Assembly: GCA_033764775.1 (NCBI GenBank)
Contig: JANRIQ010000006.1
Coordinates: forward strand, 175,772 to 239,771
Origin: JAWXCE01 sp033764775
Lineage (GTDB): Bacteria; Pseudomonadota; Alphaproteobacteria; Rhizobiales; Rhodomicrobiaceae
DNA: 64,000 nucleotides
Direction: 5' to 3'
Below are positions 8,416-16,100 of this stretch, piece after piece. The notes under the pieces were generated by a model. It saw only the letters and a program-made list of their open reading frames with translations. It was not told the DNA's origin and did no database searches. Made by a program: the position numbers and the translations under genes. Each line of letters begins with the position of its first letter. Positions within the stretch are counted from its first letter, which is position 1.

Positions 8416-9158
8416 CCGCCCGCGAAAAAACGCAGCAGCGCCGGGCCGAGCACCACGACGAACACGGCGGGCAAGAAAAAAATCACCAGCGGCGCCGACA
8501 ACCGCGCGGGCAGGCTCGCGGCGCGGCGCTCGGCCTCCGCCAAACGATGGGCGCGCATGTCCGCCGCGGCTTCGGCAATGGCGCGCGCGGCCGGCGCCCC
8601 GCTTTGGCTGGCCAGCGCCAGATGGGCGGCCAGGTCTTTCAGCCCCGGCGCGTTCGTCCGCGTCGCCAGATTGCGGTACGCCGCCGCGCGCGAGGGAGAA
8701 AAGCGCAACTCCGCCGCAGTGGCTGAAAGCTCCAGCGCGACGGCGGGGTGAAGCGGCGCCAAATGCTCGGCCGTCTTGGCGATCGCCGCATCCGGGTGCG
8801 CGCCGGCGCGCAGGCACAACGCAATCATATCGAGGGCGTCCGGCAGACCGCGGGCGATGTCGCGGCGCAGGCGGCGCTCGCGCAGACGGGTGAGGAGCGG
8901 GCCGCATCCGCCAAGCGCGGCGGCGAGAACGAGCGCCACGATCCACGCCGCGCCAAGGCCCATAAGCGCCGCCCCGCCGGCTGCGAGGCTCGCCATCGCT
9001 CCGAGCACAAGGCCCCGCGGCGTGGATCGCGCCCCCTCCGCCGGCGCGCGATACCGCGTGCTCCCCGCCGCCAAGGGTTTGCGCGGCGAGGGCGCCAGCG
9101 CCAGCACTGCGGCGAACACGGCGAAAGCGGCGAAGATGGCGGCGAAAGCTTGGGTCAC
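8412..9158 (-). CDS. tadC: Tad pilus inner-membrane assembly protein TadC
   Basis: A 248-aa type II secretion F-family membrane protein of the Tad (tight adherence) apparatus. It has membrane helices near both ends and in the middle (LVLGAMASLAAGGAALMGLGAAWIV split over two helices; C-terminal LSAPLVIFFLPAVFVVVLGPALL). The GspF-like core carries RRDIARGLPDALDMIALCLRAG, typical of TadC. It works with TadB as the platform on which the TadA ATPase acts. The GTG start at 9158 overlaps the tadB stop as GTGA, marking it as the last gene of the operon. Its TAA stop interlocks with the nudC stop. Confidence 0.9.
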   Translation of the reverse strand: MTQAFAAIFAAFAVFAAVLALAPSPRKPLAAGSTRYRAPAEGARSTPRGLVLGAMASLAAGGAALMGLGAAWIVALVLAAALGGCGPLLTRLRERRLRRDIARGLPDALDMIALCLRAGAHPDAAIAKTAEHLAPLHPAVALELSATAAELRFSPSRAAAYRNLATRTNAPGLKDLAAHLALASQSGAPAARAIAEAAADMRAHRLAEAERRAASLPARLSAPLVIFFLPAVFVVVLGPALLRFFAGG

Positions 9159-10027
9159 GGCGCCTCGTCTCCCCGGCTGGCGCGGATCATGAGGCGCATC
9201 AGCGCCGCGCCAACGCCCATCCAGGCGAGCGCGCCCGCGACGAGGGCTGTCCCGCGAGGATCGCTCCACAGCGGCGCCAAATGATCAGGCGCAGCGACCG
9301 CAGCCGCCCCCGCCACGGCGAATGGCAGCCCGCCGATGAGCCAGGCCGACGCCCGCGCCTCAGCCGTCAGGGTGCGCAGCTTGGCGCGGAACTGGACTTG
9401 CGCCTTCACCGCCGCGGTCAGCTCTTTCGCCACTAGCGCCACTCCGCCGCCCGTCTCCAGATGCAGCGCGAGCGCGAGCGCGAAAAACCGCGTCTCCGGC
9501 ACGCCCGTCGCGGCAGAGAACCTGGCGAGGGCCTCCTGCGGCGCCATGGCCGACAGTTCGGCGGACAACACAGCCAGCGGACGCCGGGCGGCCCCTTCCC
9601 CGTCGCCCGCTGCAAGCTCCAGGCATCGACGCAGCGGCAATCCGGTTTCGGCGGCGCGCGCGAACGCGCTGAGAGCGAACTGGAAATCGGCGCGAACGGC
9701 CCGCTCGCGCCGTCGCCGCGCCGTGGCCTGGGCCGCGAGCGGCGCAAAGCCCGATGCGGCCGCCGCCAAAAGCGCTGCGCCGGACGACGCGCCGGCGATC
9801 ATCGCAAGGCAGCCGGCGCAGGACGCGAGCGCAAGCGCGGCGCAGATCACGCGCGGCGAATTCATCTGGAGCCCCTGTCGCCTGACAAGCGGGCGGATGA
9901 CGCGCCGCGCCTCGGACGGGCCGCGCAAGCCGACCGCAAGCCGGAGCGCGAGAGCCGCCCCGGCGCAACCTCCGCACACAGCGGCGAGCGCGACAGCCGC
10001 CGCATGGGCCAGGACAGCCACGCTCAC
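9155..10027 (-). CDS. tadB: Tad pilus inner-membrane assembly protein TadB
   Basis: A 290-aa F-family membrane protein, partner of TadC in the Tad pilus platform. The GspF-like core follows two N-terminal helices: RADFQFALSAFARAAETGLPL, then FSAATGVPETRFFALALAL and a GGGVALVAKELTAAV segment, then a cytosolic loop VQFRAKLRTLTAEARASAW and two C-terminal helices. It starts with GTG at 10027, overlapping the tadA stop as GTGA. The gene is in its normal place between tadA and tadC. Nothing unusual in length. Confidence 0.9.
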   Translation of the reverse strand: MSVAVLAHAAAVALAAVCGGCAGAALALRLAVGLRGPSEARRVIRPLVRRQGLQMNSPRVICAALALASCAGCLAMIAGASSGAALLAAAASGFAPLAAQATARRRRERAVRADFQFALSAFARAAETGLPLRRCLELAAGDGEGAARRPLAVLSAELSAMAPQEALARFSAATGVPETRFFALALALHLETGGGVALVAKELTAAVKAQVQFRAKLRTLTAEARASAWLIGGLPFAVAGAAAVAAPDHLAPLWSDPRGTALVAGALAWMGVGAALMRLMIRASRGDEAP

Positions 10028-11265
10028 GGTTCGAACGCCTGGCGGAGGTGGGCGGCGTCGCCACGCGCCGACGTTTTCGCGAGCAGGCGGCGCGGTGGCG
10101 CGTCCCCGTCAAGGCGGATCGGCGCGACGCGGCCGTCGTCGTCGAGCGCGGCCATGTGCGCGAGCGCACGTCCCCCGCCCGGTCGTCGCTCCATATGCGC
10201 GATGAGGTCGACGCCTCCGGCCACCAGCCTGCCCATCGCGTCGGACGGCGTGCGGCCCGCCCCCATGGCGGCCAGCGCATGCAGCCGGGAGAGCGCCTGC
10301 GCCGGGTGGTTGGCGTGCAGCGTGCCCATTGAGCCGTCGTGGCCTGTGTTCATGGCCTGGACGAGGTCGAACGCCTCCGCCCCGCGCACTTCGCCGACGA
10401 TGATCCGGTCCGGCCGCATGCGCAGCGCGTTGCGGATCAGCGCCCCCATGGCGATCTCGCCGGCGCCCTCGAAATTGGCCGGCCGCGCCTCCAGCCTCAC
10501 CCAGTGCGGATGGGAGATGCGCAACTCGGCCGCATCCTCGCAGGCGATGATCCGCTCGTGCGCCCCGGCGCATCCGGCGAGCGCGTTGAGGAGCGTCGTC
10601 TTGCCCGAGCCGCCGCCGCCGGTGATGAGAATGTTTGCGCGCGCCGCAACCGCCGCCCGCAGCATCGCCGCCGAACGTCCCGGCAAGGCGCCGAGTTCGT
10701 CGAGAGCCGCGAGGGTGAAAGGCTGGTCGCGCAGCTTGCGGATGGTGAGGAGCGGCCCGTCCGGGGCAAGCGGCGGCCAGACGATGTTGATGCGGCTGCC
10801 GTCGGGGAGCATGGCGTCGCACAAGGGCGCCGCCTCGTCCACCCGGCGTCCGGCCTGGGCGGCGGCCCGCTGGCAGATCGTCATTAGATGGTCGCGGGAG
10901 GCGAAGGGCGACGGCTGCGCGGACATGGCGCCGGCGGCCTCGATGTAAACGCCGCCGAGGCCGTTGATCATGATGTCCGTCACGCCCGGCGCGGCGAGCA
11001 AACGCTCCAGCGGCCCCAGCCCGAGTATTTCGTCGCAGACGGCGCTCGCGACGGCGTGGCGCGTCTCGGGCGTCAGGCCGCGGCTTTGGCGGTCGAGACT
11101 GTCGACGGTGAAGCGGAGCACCTCGGCCCTCGCCTCGGACGCGGGGGCGGCGGCCAGCGCGGCGAGGTCGAGGCGTTCCAACAGGATGCGCATGGCGGCG
11201 GTCTGGGCGCGGCGGGCCTCGGACGCCTCATGGGCGCTGTCGGCGGCGTCGGCGGAGAGCGTCAT
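10024..11265 (-). CDS. tadA: Tad pilus secretion ATPase TadA/CpaF
   Basis: A 413-aa cytosolic VirB11/CpaF-type ATPase that drives pilus assembly. Visible motifs: LGPLERLLAAPGVTDIMINGL (N-terminal domain, split here by function), Walker A GGGGSGKTTLL at about 216-226, the Asp-box CEDAAELRI, Walker B-like RIIVGEVRGAEAFD near 288-300 and the His-box GHDGSMGTLHANHP near 308-321. Length is slightly below that of many CpaF proteins because the N-terminal head is short. The start ATG overlaps the stop of the 72-aa exported protein as ATGA, and its own stop overlaps tadB, so the block is one transcription unit. Confidence 0.95.
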   Translation of the reverse strand: MTLSADAADSAHEASEARRAQTAAMRILLERLDLAALAAAPASEARAEVLRFTVDSLDRQSRGLTPETRHAVASAVCDEILGLGPLERLLAAPGVTDIMINGLGGVYIEAAGAMSAQPSPFASRDHLMTICQRAAAQAGRRVDEAAPLCDAMLPDGSRINIVWPPLAPDGPLLTIRKLRDQPFTLAALDELGALPGRSAAMLRAAVAARANILITGGGGSGKTTLLNALAGCAGAHERIIACEDAAELRISHPHWVRLEARPANFEGAGEIAMGALIRNALRMRPDRIIVGEVRGAEAFDLVQAMNTGHDGSMGTLHANHPAQALSRLHALAAMGAGRTPSDAMGRLVAGGVDLIAHMERRPGGGRALAHMAALDDDGRVAPIRLDGDAPPRRLLAKTSARGDAAHLRQAFEP

Positions 11266-11480
11266 TCGGGCCTCGGACGTTGAAAACGCCGCGGGAGGGC
11301 GGTGGGGGGCGCGGATTGGCGGGCGGCGGCCTGGCGCGGCGTTTCAGCGGCGGGCGTGTGGGCGTGCGAGGGGTCGGCGAGCATCGCCCTGAGATTGGCG
11401 CGCGAGGCCTGGCCGTGGGCTGCGTCCTCCGCGAGCGCCTCGCCCGTCCACGCGCAAATGACGATCAACGCGATCCGCAT
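11262..11480 (-). CDS. Small exported protein of the Tad operon (unknown function)
   Basis: A 72-aa protein with a signal peptide (MRIALIVICAWTGEALA) and a mature part of about 55 residues rich in Ala, Pro, Gln and Arg (PSHAHTPAAETPRQAAARQS). It starts 12 bases after the cpaC stop and its stop overlaps the tadA start as ATGA, which is strong evidence that it is translated. It lies where many Tad loci carry cpaD and cpaE, but it is far too short for either and shows no ATPase motif. It might help the secretin or be a relic of cpaD; both are guesses. Confidence 0.7.
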   Translation of the reverse strand: MRIALIVICAWTGEALAEDAAHGQASRANLRAMLADPSHAHTPAAETPRQAAARQSAPPTALPRRFQRPRPE

Positions 11481-11492
11481 CGGCGGGGCCTT

Positions 11493-12923
11493 TCAACGGT
11501 CAAAGAATGAAAAAGCCGGCTCATCGACGGGCCTTGCCCGCGACGGGGCGACGATTTCGGCCCGCCAGGGCTTGGGGGGAGAGTCCGTGGGAAGCGCGAG
11601 CCGCGATGGCGGCGCCGCCTTGGCCAGGTAAGGCGTCACGATGATGACCAACTCGCTCTCCGACTTGGCGAAATCCTCGCTTTCGAACAATTCGCCCAGA
11701 ATGGGCAGCTGGCGCAGGCCGGGCGCGCCGTCAGAACTCCGCTGCGTCGATTTGGAGATCAGCCCCGCCATGACGAGCGCGCCGCCGGAGGGCAACTCCA
11801 CGGTGGAGGACGCCCGGCGCACCTTGATCGCGGGGATGGAGAAGCCGTTGGCCGAGACGGCGCCGTCGCTCGACAGATCGCTGACCTCGGTCGCGATTTT
11901 GAGGCTGATGCGCCCTTCCGTCAGCACCATGGGCGTGAAAGACAAACCGACGCCGAAGCGCTTCCACTCCACGCTCACATTCTCTTTGTCGCGCGAAACG
12001 GGAATGGGCAGTTCGCCGCCCGCCAGGAACTCAGCCGTTTCGCCTGACATGGAGGCGAGCGTCGGCTCCGCGAGCGTGCGCACCAGATTGTCGCGCTCCA
12101 TGGCCTCCATCAGAGCGCCGATCGTCGCGCTCCCCGCCTTCCAGACCGCCATCACGGCGGCCCCGGACGCGCCCGACGACAGCGCACCGGTTTCAGCGTC
12201 CAGACCCGGAGAGCCCGGAACCCACTGGCTGGACACGGGGAACGCCGTCTCCGACACGCCTTTGAACCGCAGGCCGCTCGCCCGCGCCGCCGCCTGGGTG
12301 ATGTCCACGCCCAGGCGTTTGATGGCGCCGCGCTGCACCTCCGCCACCGTGACCTTCAGCAACACCTGCTCGGGCAGCGCCACGTCGATCAGATTCATCA
12401 CCCGCTCCTTGTCGCCCAGATAGCGACCCGCGATTTCGGCCGCTCTCAGCGCATCAGCCGGGCGACGCACGCCGCCGGTCAAGGCCACGTCGCCATTGAT
12501 GGCCTCGGCGCGCACATGCGCGTCATGCACCAGCCGATTGATGAGGTTCGACACGGCTGAGAGGTTCTGCGCGACAGTGATGGCGTAGGCGATGGTGCGG
12601 CCGCTCTCCCGCGAGACGAGCAGCGCGCTCGTTTGGCCCGTGCGCAGGCCGGTCACGTAGATGCGGCGGGGCGTGCGCACCACGGCCTCGATCATCTCCG
12701 GGTTGGCCAGGATCACGTCGGCCACGTCTTCGTCGAGCGACAAGGCCGTCGTTTCATGCAGGGTCACCGTGATGGAGCGCCGCTCCACGGACGCCGAGGG
12801 AGCGCTCGCGTCGCTGGGCGGGCGCTCGCTGGGGCGGGGTTCAGCGGCGGCGGGCGTGGCGACCGCAAGCAGCAGCGCCGAACCGATCCGCAGCGCGGAC
12901 GCGCGGTTCGCCCGGCTAATCAT
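11493..12923 (-). CDS. cpaC: Tad pilus outer-membrane secretin CpaC/RcpA
   Basis: A 476-aa secretin forming the outer-membrane channel of the Tad pilus. It has a signal peptide (after MISRANRASALRIGSALLLA), a pilus-assembly N-terminal domain (LDEDVADVILANPEMIEAVVRT, YVTGLRTGQTSALLV), a BON-like segment (INGDVALTGGVRRPADALRA) and the C-terminal secretin core (LAEPTLASMSGETAEFLAGG, VGLSFTPMVL, LPSGGALVMAGLI, LRQLPILGELF, ELVIIVTPYLA). ATG at 12923 begins the signal peptide; the open frame upstream lies in cpaB. It overlaps the cpaB end by 8 bases, and the next gene begins 12 bases after its stop. Confidence 0.93.
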   Translation of the reverse strand: MISRANRASALRIGSALLLAVATPAAAEPRPSERPPSDASAPSASVERRSITVTLHETTALSLDEDVADVILANPEMIEAVVRTPRRIYVTGLRTGQTSALLVSRESGRTIAYAITVAQNLSAVSNLINRLVHDAHVRAEAINGDVALTGGVRRPADALRAAEIAGRYLGDKERVMNLIDVALPEQVLLKVTVAEVQRGAIKRLGVDITQAAARASGLRFKGVSETAFPVSSQWVPGSPGLDAETGALSSGASGAAVMAVWKAGSATIGALMEAMERDNLVRTLAEPTLASMSGETAEFLAGGELPIPVSRDKENVSVEWKRFGVGLSFTPMVLTEGRISLKIATEVSDLSSDGAVSANGFSIPAIKVRRASSTVELPSGGALVMAGLISKSTQRSSDGAPGLRQLPILGELFESEDFAKSESELVIIVTPYLAKAAPPSRLALPTDSPPKPWRAEIVAPSRARPVDEPAFSFFDR

Positions 12924-13449
12924 GGCGCACGGTCGCGGCGGCGCCGAATTTGACGACCCTGACAGGGCGCTGCGACGCCCGGCCCTCGCCCGAGGCGACC
13001 GCATCATCCGGCCCGGCGAGGGTCAACGCGATCTTGCCCGACGCGCGGGCGTTCGCAAGGACCACCGCCTCCGCCTCGCTCACCTCCACCGTGACGCCCG
13101 GCGCGCGCGGTCCGAAGCCCGTCTTGCCCTCCCCGCCCGCGCTCAACACGCGCAAGCCGCGCAGCACGGTTTCGCTCTCGACGCGGCGCCCGGCGGCGGC
13201 GCGGGTCAGGATGACATCCACCCGGTCGCCGACCGTGATGTGCGCGCCGACCCCCGCGTCATCCTTGAGAGGCACCACGGCGGCGCGTTTGTGCGGCGCG
13301 ATGCGGTCGGCGAGCGTCGCGAGCGGTTTCGCAGGTGGGACAACGGATGGGGCATGCGCCGCGGCGGTTAAAACGCGGTGAACCAGGGCGCCCGAGGCGA
13401 TGGCTGAGACCGCGGCGATGGCGAGCAAAGTGGACTGTTGGCGGATCAT
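12916..13449 (-). CDS. cpaB: Short Tad pilus protein CpaB/RcpC lacking an obvious SAF domain
   Basis: A 177-aa inner-membrane-anchored periplasmic protein. After the N-terminal helix (STLLAIAAVSAIASGALVH) it goes almost directly to the RcpC domain: ADRIAPHKRAAVVPLKDDAG, HITVGDRVDVILTR, then GPRAPGVTVEVSEAEAVVLANA. The SAF/FlgA-like region that usually sits between helix and RcpC domain in CpaB of about 250 residues appears to be absent. ATG at 13449 was preferred; an in-frame TTG at 13461 would add four residues. It is the first gene of a block with cpaC (8-base overlap), behind an AT-rich stretch at 13460-13560. Confidence 0.85.
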   Translation of the reverse strand: MIRQQSTLLAIAAVSAIASGALVHRVLTAAAHAPSVVPPAKPLATLADRIAPHKRAAVVPLKDDAGVGAHITVGDRVDVILTRAAAGRRVESETVLRGLRVLSAGGEGKTGFGPRAPGVTVEVSEAEAVVLANARASGKIALTLAGPDDAVASGEGRASQRPVRVVKFGAAATVRHD

Positions 13450-13560
13450 GGAGATTTTCAATTAATTTTAGAAAGACATTTTCTCTATTTTGATGAGTTT
13501 AATGAATGAAGCGTTAATTTTTCGCTGTATGCAAAAAAAGAGGTATTTTGGCCGCTGTTT

Positions 13561-14070
13561 TCACGTCCAAAGCAAAAAACGCTGCAACATTGGAGAGGAT
13601 GAGTAACCGATGACGGCGCCGGCGGCGATGGCCGCGCCGTAGGGCGCGGGTTCGCCCTGCTTAAAGAGGCGCGGAGGGCGCGCGCTTGGCGCCGCCGCGA
13701 TCCAGCCGCCGCGCGCCAGTGTCAGACCGAGGGCGAGCGCGCCGCCGGCCAGCGTCGTTGCGATGAAGAAGTCGTAAAGCGCGCCAGGACCCAGCCATAG
13801 CGCGCATCCGGCGGCGAATTTGGCGTCGCCACCGCCGACCAGACCTTTGTGAAAAAGGATGACGCCGCCTGCGAGGACGCCGCAGCCCGCGAAAGCATGG
13901 GCCAGCAAATCCGGGGCGGACACGCCCGCCGCTGGCGCAAGGACCGCGAAAGCCAACGCCAGCGCCGCCGTGAGCCAGTTTGGAATCCTGAACGAAATCA
14001 GGTCGCCGGCCCCAGCCATCGCCGCCAGGGCCGGAAAGACGCTGGCGATGGCGACCTCTTGCATGATCAC
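13561..14070 (-). CDS. cpaA: Prepilin peptidase CpaA/TadV
   Basis: A 169-aa A24-family aspartic membrane peptidase that removes the leader of Flp prepilins. The two catalytic Asp regions are visible: GAGDLISFRIPN near residue 21 and the GGGDAKF motif near residue 80. About six hydrophobic segments fit the family. The GTG at 14070 overlaps the stop of the 41-aa Flp-like ORF as GTGA, which favours this start; an ATG two codons further in (14064) is the alternative. Lone cpaA beside flp is usual in Tad loci. A 99-base AT-rich gap separates it from cpaB. Confidence 0.92.
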   Translation of the reverse strand: MIMQEVAIASVFPALAAMAGAGDLISFRIPNWLTAALALAFAVLAPAAGVSAPDLLAHAFAGCGVLAGGVILFHKGLVGGGDAKFAAGCALWLGPGALYDFFIATTLAGGALALGLTLARGGWIAAAPSARPPRLFKQGEPAPYGAAIAAGAVIGYSSSPMLQRFLLWT

Positions 14071-14192
14071 GAGACGTGCTGAATGGCCGAGGCGATCATA
14101 TCGCCGATCGCCGCGACGTGGCCGCCGACCGCGCCCGTAAGCAACAGCGCCAGCAGGGTGATGAACGACACTATGAACGCATACTCGGACAT
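14067..14192 (-). CDS. 41-aa leaderless Flp-like small membrane protein
   Basis: A 41-aa ORF with a single hydrophobic helix. It starts MSEYAFIVSF and continues with GAVGGHVAAIGDMIASAI. The EY dipeptide, the hydrophobic stretch and the amphipathic tail look like the mature half of a Flp pilin (compare IEYGLIAAGIG in the adjacent flp) without the basic leader and Gly cleavage site. Its stop overlaps the cpaA GTG as GTGA, which argues that it is translated. No strong ribosome-binding site is seen before the ATG at 14192. It could be a pseudopilin-like factor, a prepilin-peptidase helper or a degenerating second flp copy. Confidence 0.55.
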   Translation of the reverse strand: MSEYAFIVSFITLLALLLTGAVGGHVAAIGDMIASAIQHVS

Positions 14193-14295
14193 GGGCGGCC
14201 GCAAAGTCGATGATTGGATCGTATCCTGCCGCGCGCCGCCAACCGGGGACCAGCCAGTTTGCGCACGCACGGCTCGGATGCTGCTCGGGCGCGGG

Positions 14296-14496
14296 TTACT
14301 GGGCGCCGCCGACGCCGCCGCCGCCGTTGAAAATCGCGAGCTGATCGCGCAGCGAGGCGAACATGGCGCGAATTTCATCGCCGACCTGGCCGACCAGGGT
14401 CACGACGGCTACGCCGATCCCGGCCGCGATCAGACCGTATTCGATGGCGGCCGCGCCGGATTCGTCCGATGCGAACCGGCTCATGAGCTTACGCAT
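14296..14496 (-). CDS. flp: Flp/Fap-type major pilin
   Basis: A 66-aa prepilin. The short basic leader (MRKLMSRFASDESG) ends in Gly followed by AAAIEY, the class III cleavage pattern with Glu at mature position 5 and Tyr after it. The hydrophobic segment GLIAAGIGVAVVTLVGQV and a short tail ending in a Gly-rich GGGGVGGAQ follow. The peptidase for this site is encoded just downstream (cpaA). The ATG at 14496 gives the standard leader length; the upstream in-frame extension to 14562 is not needed. It is the first gene of the Tad locus. Confidence 0.93.
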   Translation of the reverse strand: MRKLMSRFASDESGAAAIEYGLIAAGIGVAVVTLVGQVGDEIRAMFASLRDQLAIFNGGGGVGGAQ

Positions 14497-14660
14497 AACT
14501 TCGTCTCCATAATTTTTGAGGGCTTTCGCGGCCTTGGATCCGAGGGCGATCCCTGCCGCCATGACCCAACGGTAGGAGCGGAGATTTAAGGAGACCTTAA
14601 CGCGGCCCCGGCGAAACGCCCAAACTTTGACGGCGCCGCGCTAAGCTTTTGGAATGCTAA

Positions 14661-14677
14661 ATCGGTTCGTAACCGAT
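14661..14677. promoter_or_regulatory. Inverted repeat upstream of flp
   Basis: A perfect 7-bp inverted repeat ATCGGTT-CGT-AACCGAT lies between the TauE-like gene end and flp, about 165 bases before the flp start. It has no T-run in either direction, so it does not look like a terminator. It could be an operator for the pilin gene; there is no further evidence. Confidence 0.25.
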
Positions 14678-14698
14678 GCGGTGAACGCCAGTTAACGG

Positions 14699-15463
14699 TT
14701 AGCTGGAGACGACGGCGGGCAGGTTCGTCAGGATCAGCCGAAGGCCGCTGAGGCCCAGCGCGGCGAGCACAAGCTTGCGAAACAGCGTCTGATTGATGCG
14801 CTGGCGCAAGGCGTCGCCGAGCTTCAGGCCGGCGAGCGCAGGCGCGCAGACGAGCAGGGACAGCCAGAAGTCGTCGCCCTGAAAATTGCCGAGTGACCCG
14901 AACGCCGCGATGAGCACCAGCCAGATCACCGCAAAAATCGCCGAGACGGTGGCGACGAACTCCTCGGGCCGAAGTTGCAGCGCGACGGCGTACATCACCA
15001 CCGGCGGGCCGAACACGCTCGTCAGCCCCGCGAAGAATCCGCCCACGACGCCGAACGGCGCGGCGGCAAGCTTTTCATATCCCGGCGCGATGCGAATCTC
15101 CGGCTTAAAGATGAAGAGAAGCGCCGCGCTCACGCACATCGCCCCGAGCAGGACGAGCAGAACCGGCCGCGACACGCTCGCGCCGACGGCCGCGCCGATG
15201 AACACGCTCACGATCATAACGCCGATGAACAGCCGGAAGCGCTTCAGCACCGGCAGGATGTAGCCCGCCCTCACCTGAATGATGCTGGTCGCGAATGCGG
15301 GCGCGAGGCCGAGCGCCACGGCCCTCGCCGGGTCGATGACGTTGGGCAGCAGCGAGACGACGACGAGCGGGAATGCGAACGCGATGACGCCTTTTACGAA
15401 ACCCGCCATGAACATGGTGAAAACGATGAAGGCGAGTTCGAAGGCCGTGTAGCCGAAAGTCAT
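14699..15463 (-). CDS. TauE/SafE-family permease (putative sulfite/organosulfonate export)
   Basis: A 254-aa integral membrane protein with about eight hydrophobic helices. The N-terminus (FELAFIVFTMFMAGFVKGVIAF split by helix turns), a central GASVSRPVLLVLLGAMCVS and the second-half repeat GVVGGFFAGLTSVFGPPVVMYAVAL are typical of the TauE/SafE family, which moves sulfite, sulfoacetate or related anions. Substrate cannot be read from the sequence. It lies 21 bases after creA on the same strand, so the two may be co-transcribed. Rhodanese and YeeE-like genes near 60-62 kb also suggest inorganic sulfur handling in this organism. Confidence 0.85.
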   Translation of the reverse strand: MTFGYTAFELAFIVFTMFMAGFVKGVIAFAFPLVVVSLLPNVIDPARAVALGLAPAFATSIIQVRAGYILPVLKRFRLFIGVMIVSVFIGAAVGASVSRPVLLVLLGAMCVSAALLFIFKPEIRIAPGYEKLAAAPFGVVGGFFAGLTSVFGPPVVMYAVALQLRPEEFVATVSAIFAVIWLVLIAAFGSLGNFQGDDFWLSLLVCAPALAGLKLGDALRQRINQTLFRKLVLAALGLSGLRLILTNLPAVVSS

Positions 15464-15484
15464 GGAGAAGCGTCAAATGGCGGG

Positions 15485-15985
15485 TTACTGTAGCCAGTCC
15501 TGACACCGCTGCACATCCGAGCCGCCCCACGGCATGATGGGCACGGTCGAGGTGGAGTTCTGCGGACTGCCTTCGATGAGCTTATCCGTGTAAATGAGAT
15601 AGACAAGCACATTGCGCCGGGCGTCGCAGCCGCGCACGATCTGCACCTTTTTAAAAAAGATTGAGCGGCGCTGGCGGAACGCCTCGGCGCCCTGCTCGAA
15701 CTTCTCCTTGAACTTGATCGGCCCGGTCTGGCGGCACGACAGCGAGACGTCGGACAACTCTTCCGTCAGCCCGAGCCAGCCCAGCCAGCCGCCTTTTTCC
15801 GGCAGCGTGAAATGGCAGGCGACGCCTTCCACACCGGGATCGTCGATCGCGTAGGTCGCGAGCTTGTGGTCTGGCGAGAGGAATTTCCAGACGGTCGTTT
15901 TTTTGAAAATCAGGTCGGGGTCGTCGTCGGCGCGGGCGGGCATGGCGATGAGCAGCGCCGCGATGAGCGCGAAAAGGGCTGGCAT
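15485..15985 (-). CDS. creA: CreA family periplasmic protein
   Basis: A 166-aa exported protein with a signal peptide (PALFALIAALLIAMPARA). The CreA family pattern is present: DPDLIFKKTTVWKFLSPDHKL, a DDPGVEGVACHFTLP segment, SLSCRQTGPI and FFKKVQIVRGCDARRNVLVYL, with a C-terminal Cys pair region (QRCQDWLQ). Function is not established for the family; E. coli creA lies next to creBCD but acts independently as far as known. The ATG at 15985 follows a GAGG ribosome-binding site; longer in-frame ORFs were rejected because the signal peptide starts here. Confidence 0.92.
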   Translation of the reverse strand: MPALFALIAALLIAMPARADDDPDLIFKKTTVWKFLSPDHKLATYAIDDPGVEGVACHFTLPEKGGWLGWLGLTEELSDVSLSCRQTGPIKFKEKFEQGAEAFRQRRSIFFKKVQIVRGCDARRNVLVYLIYTDKLIEGSPQNSTSTVPIMPWGGSDVQRCQDWLQ

Positions 15986-16100
15986 GGAACACCTCAAAAC
16001 AATAACGCCGCCGGAGATACGGGGCCCCAGACAACGGCGTACGCGCCATGCGGTTCCATGGCGGGCGCCCAACGCCTCCGTCTTGCCTAATCGCCTGACC

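Noticed and set aside
13450..13461. TTG start of cpaB at 13461
   Set aside because: The ATG at 13449 gives a proper N-terminal helix and is the more likely start, although the TTG cannot be excluded.
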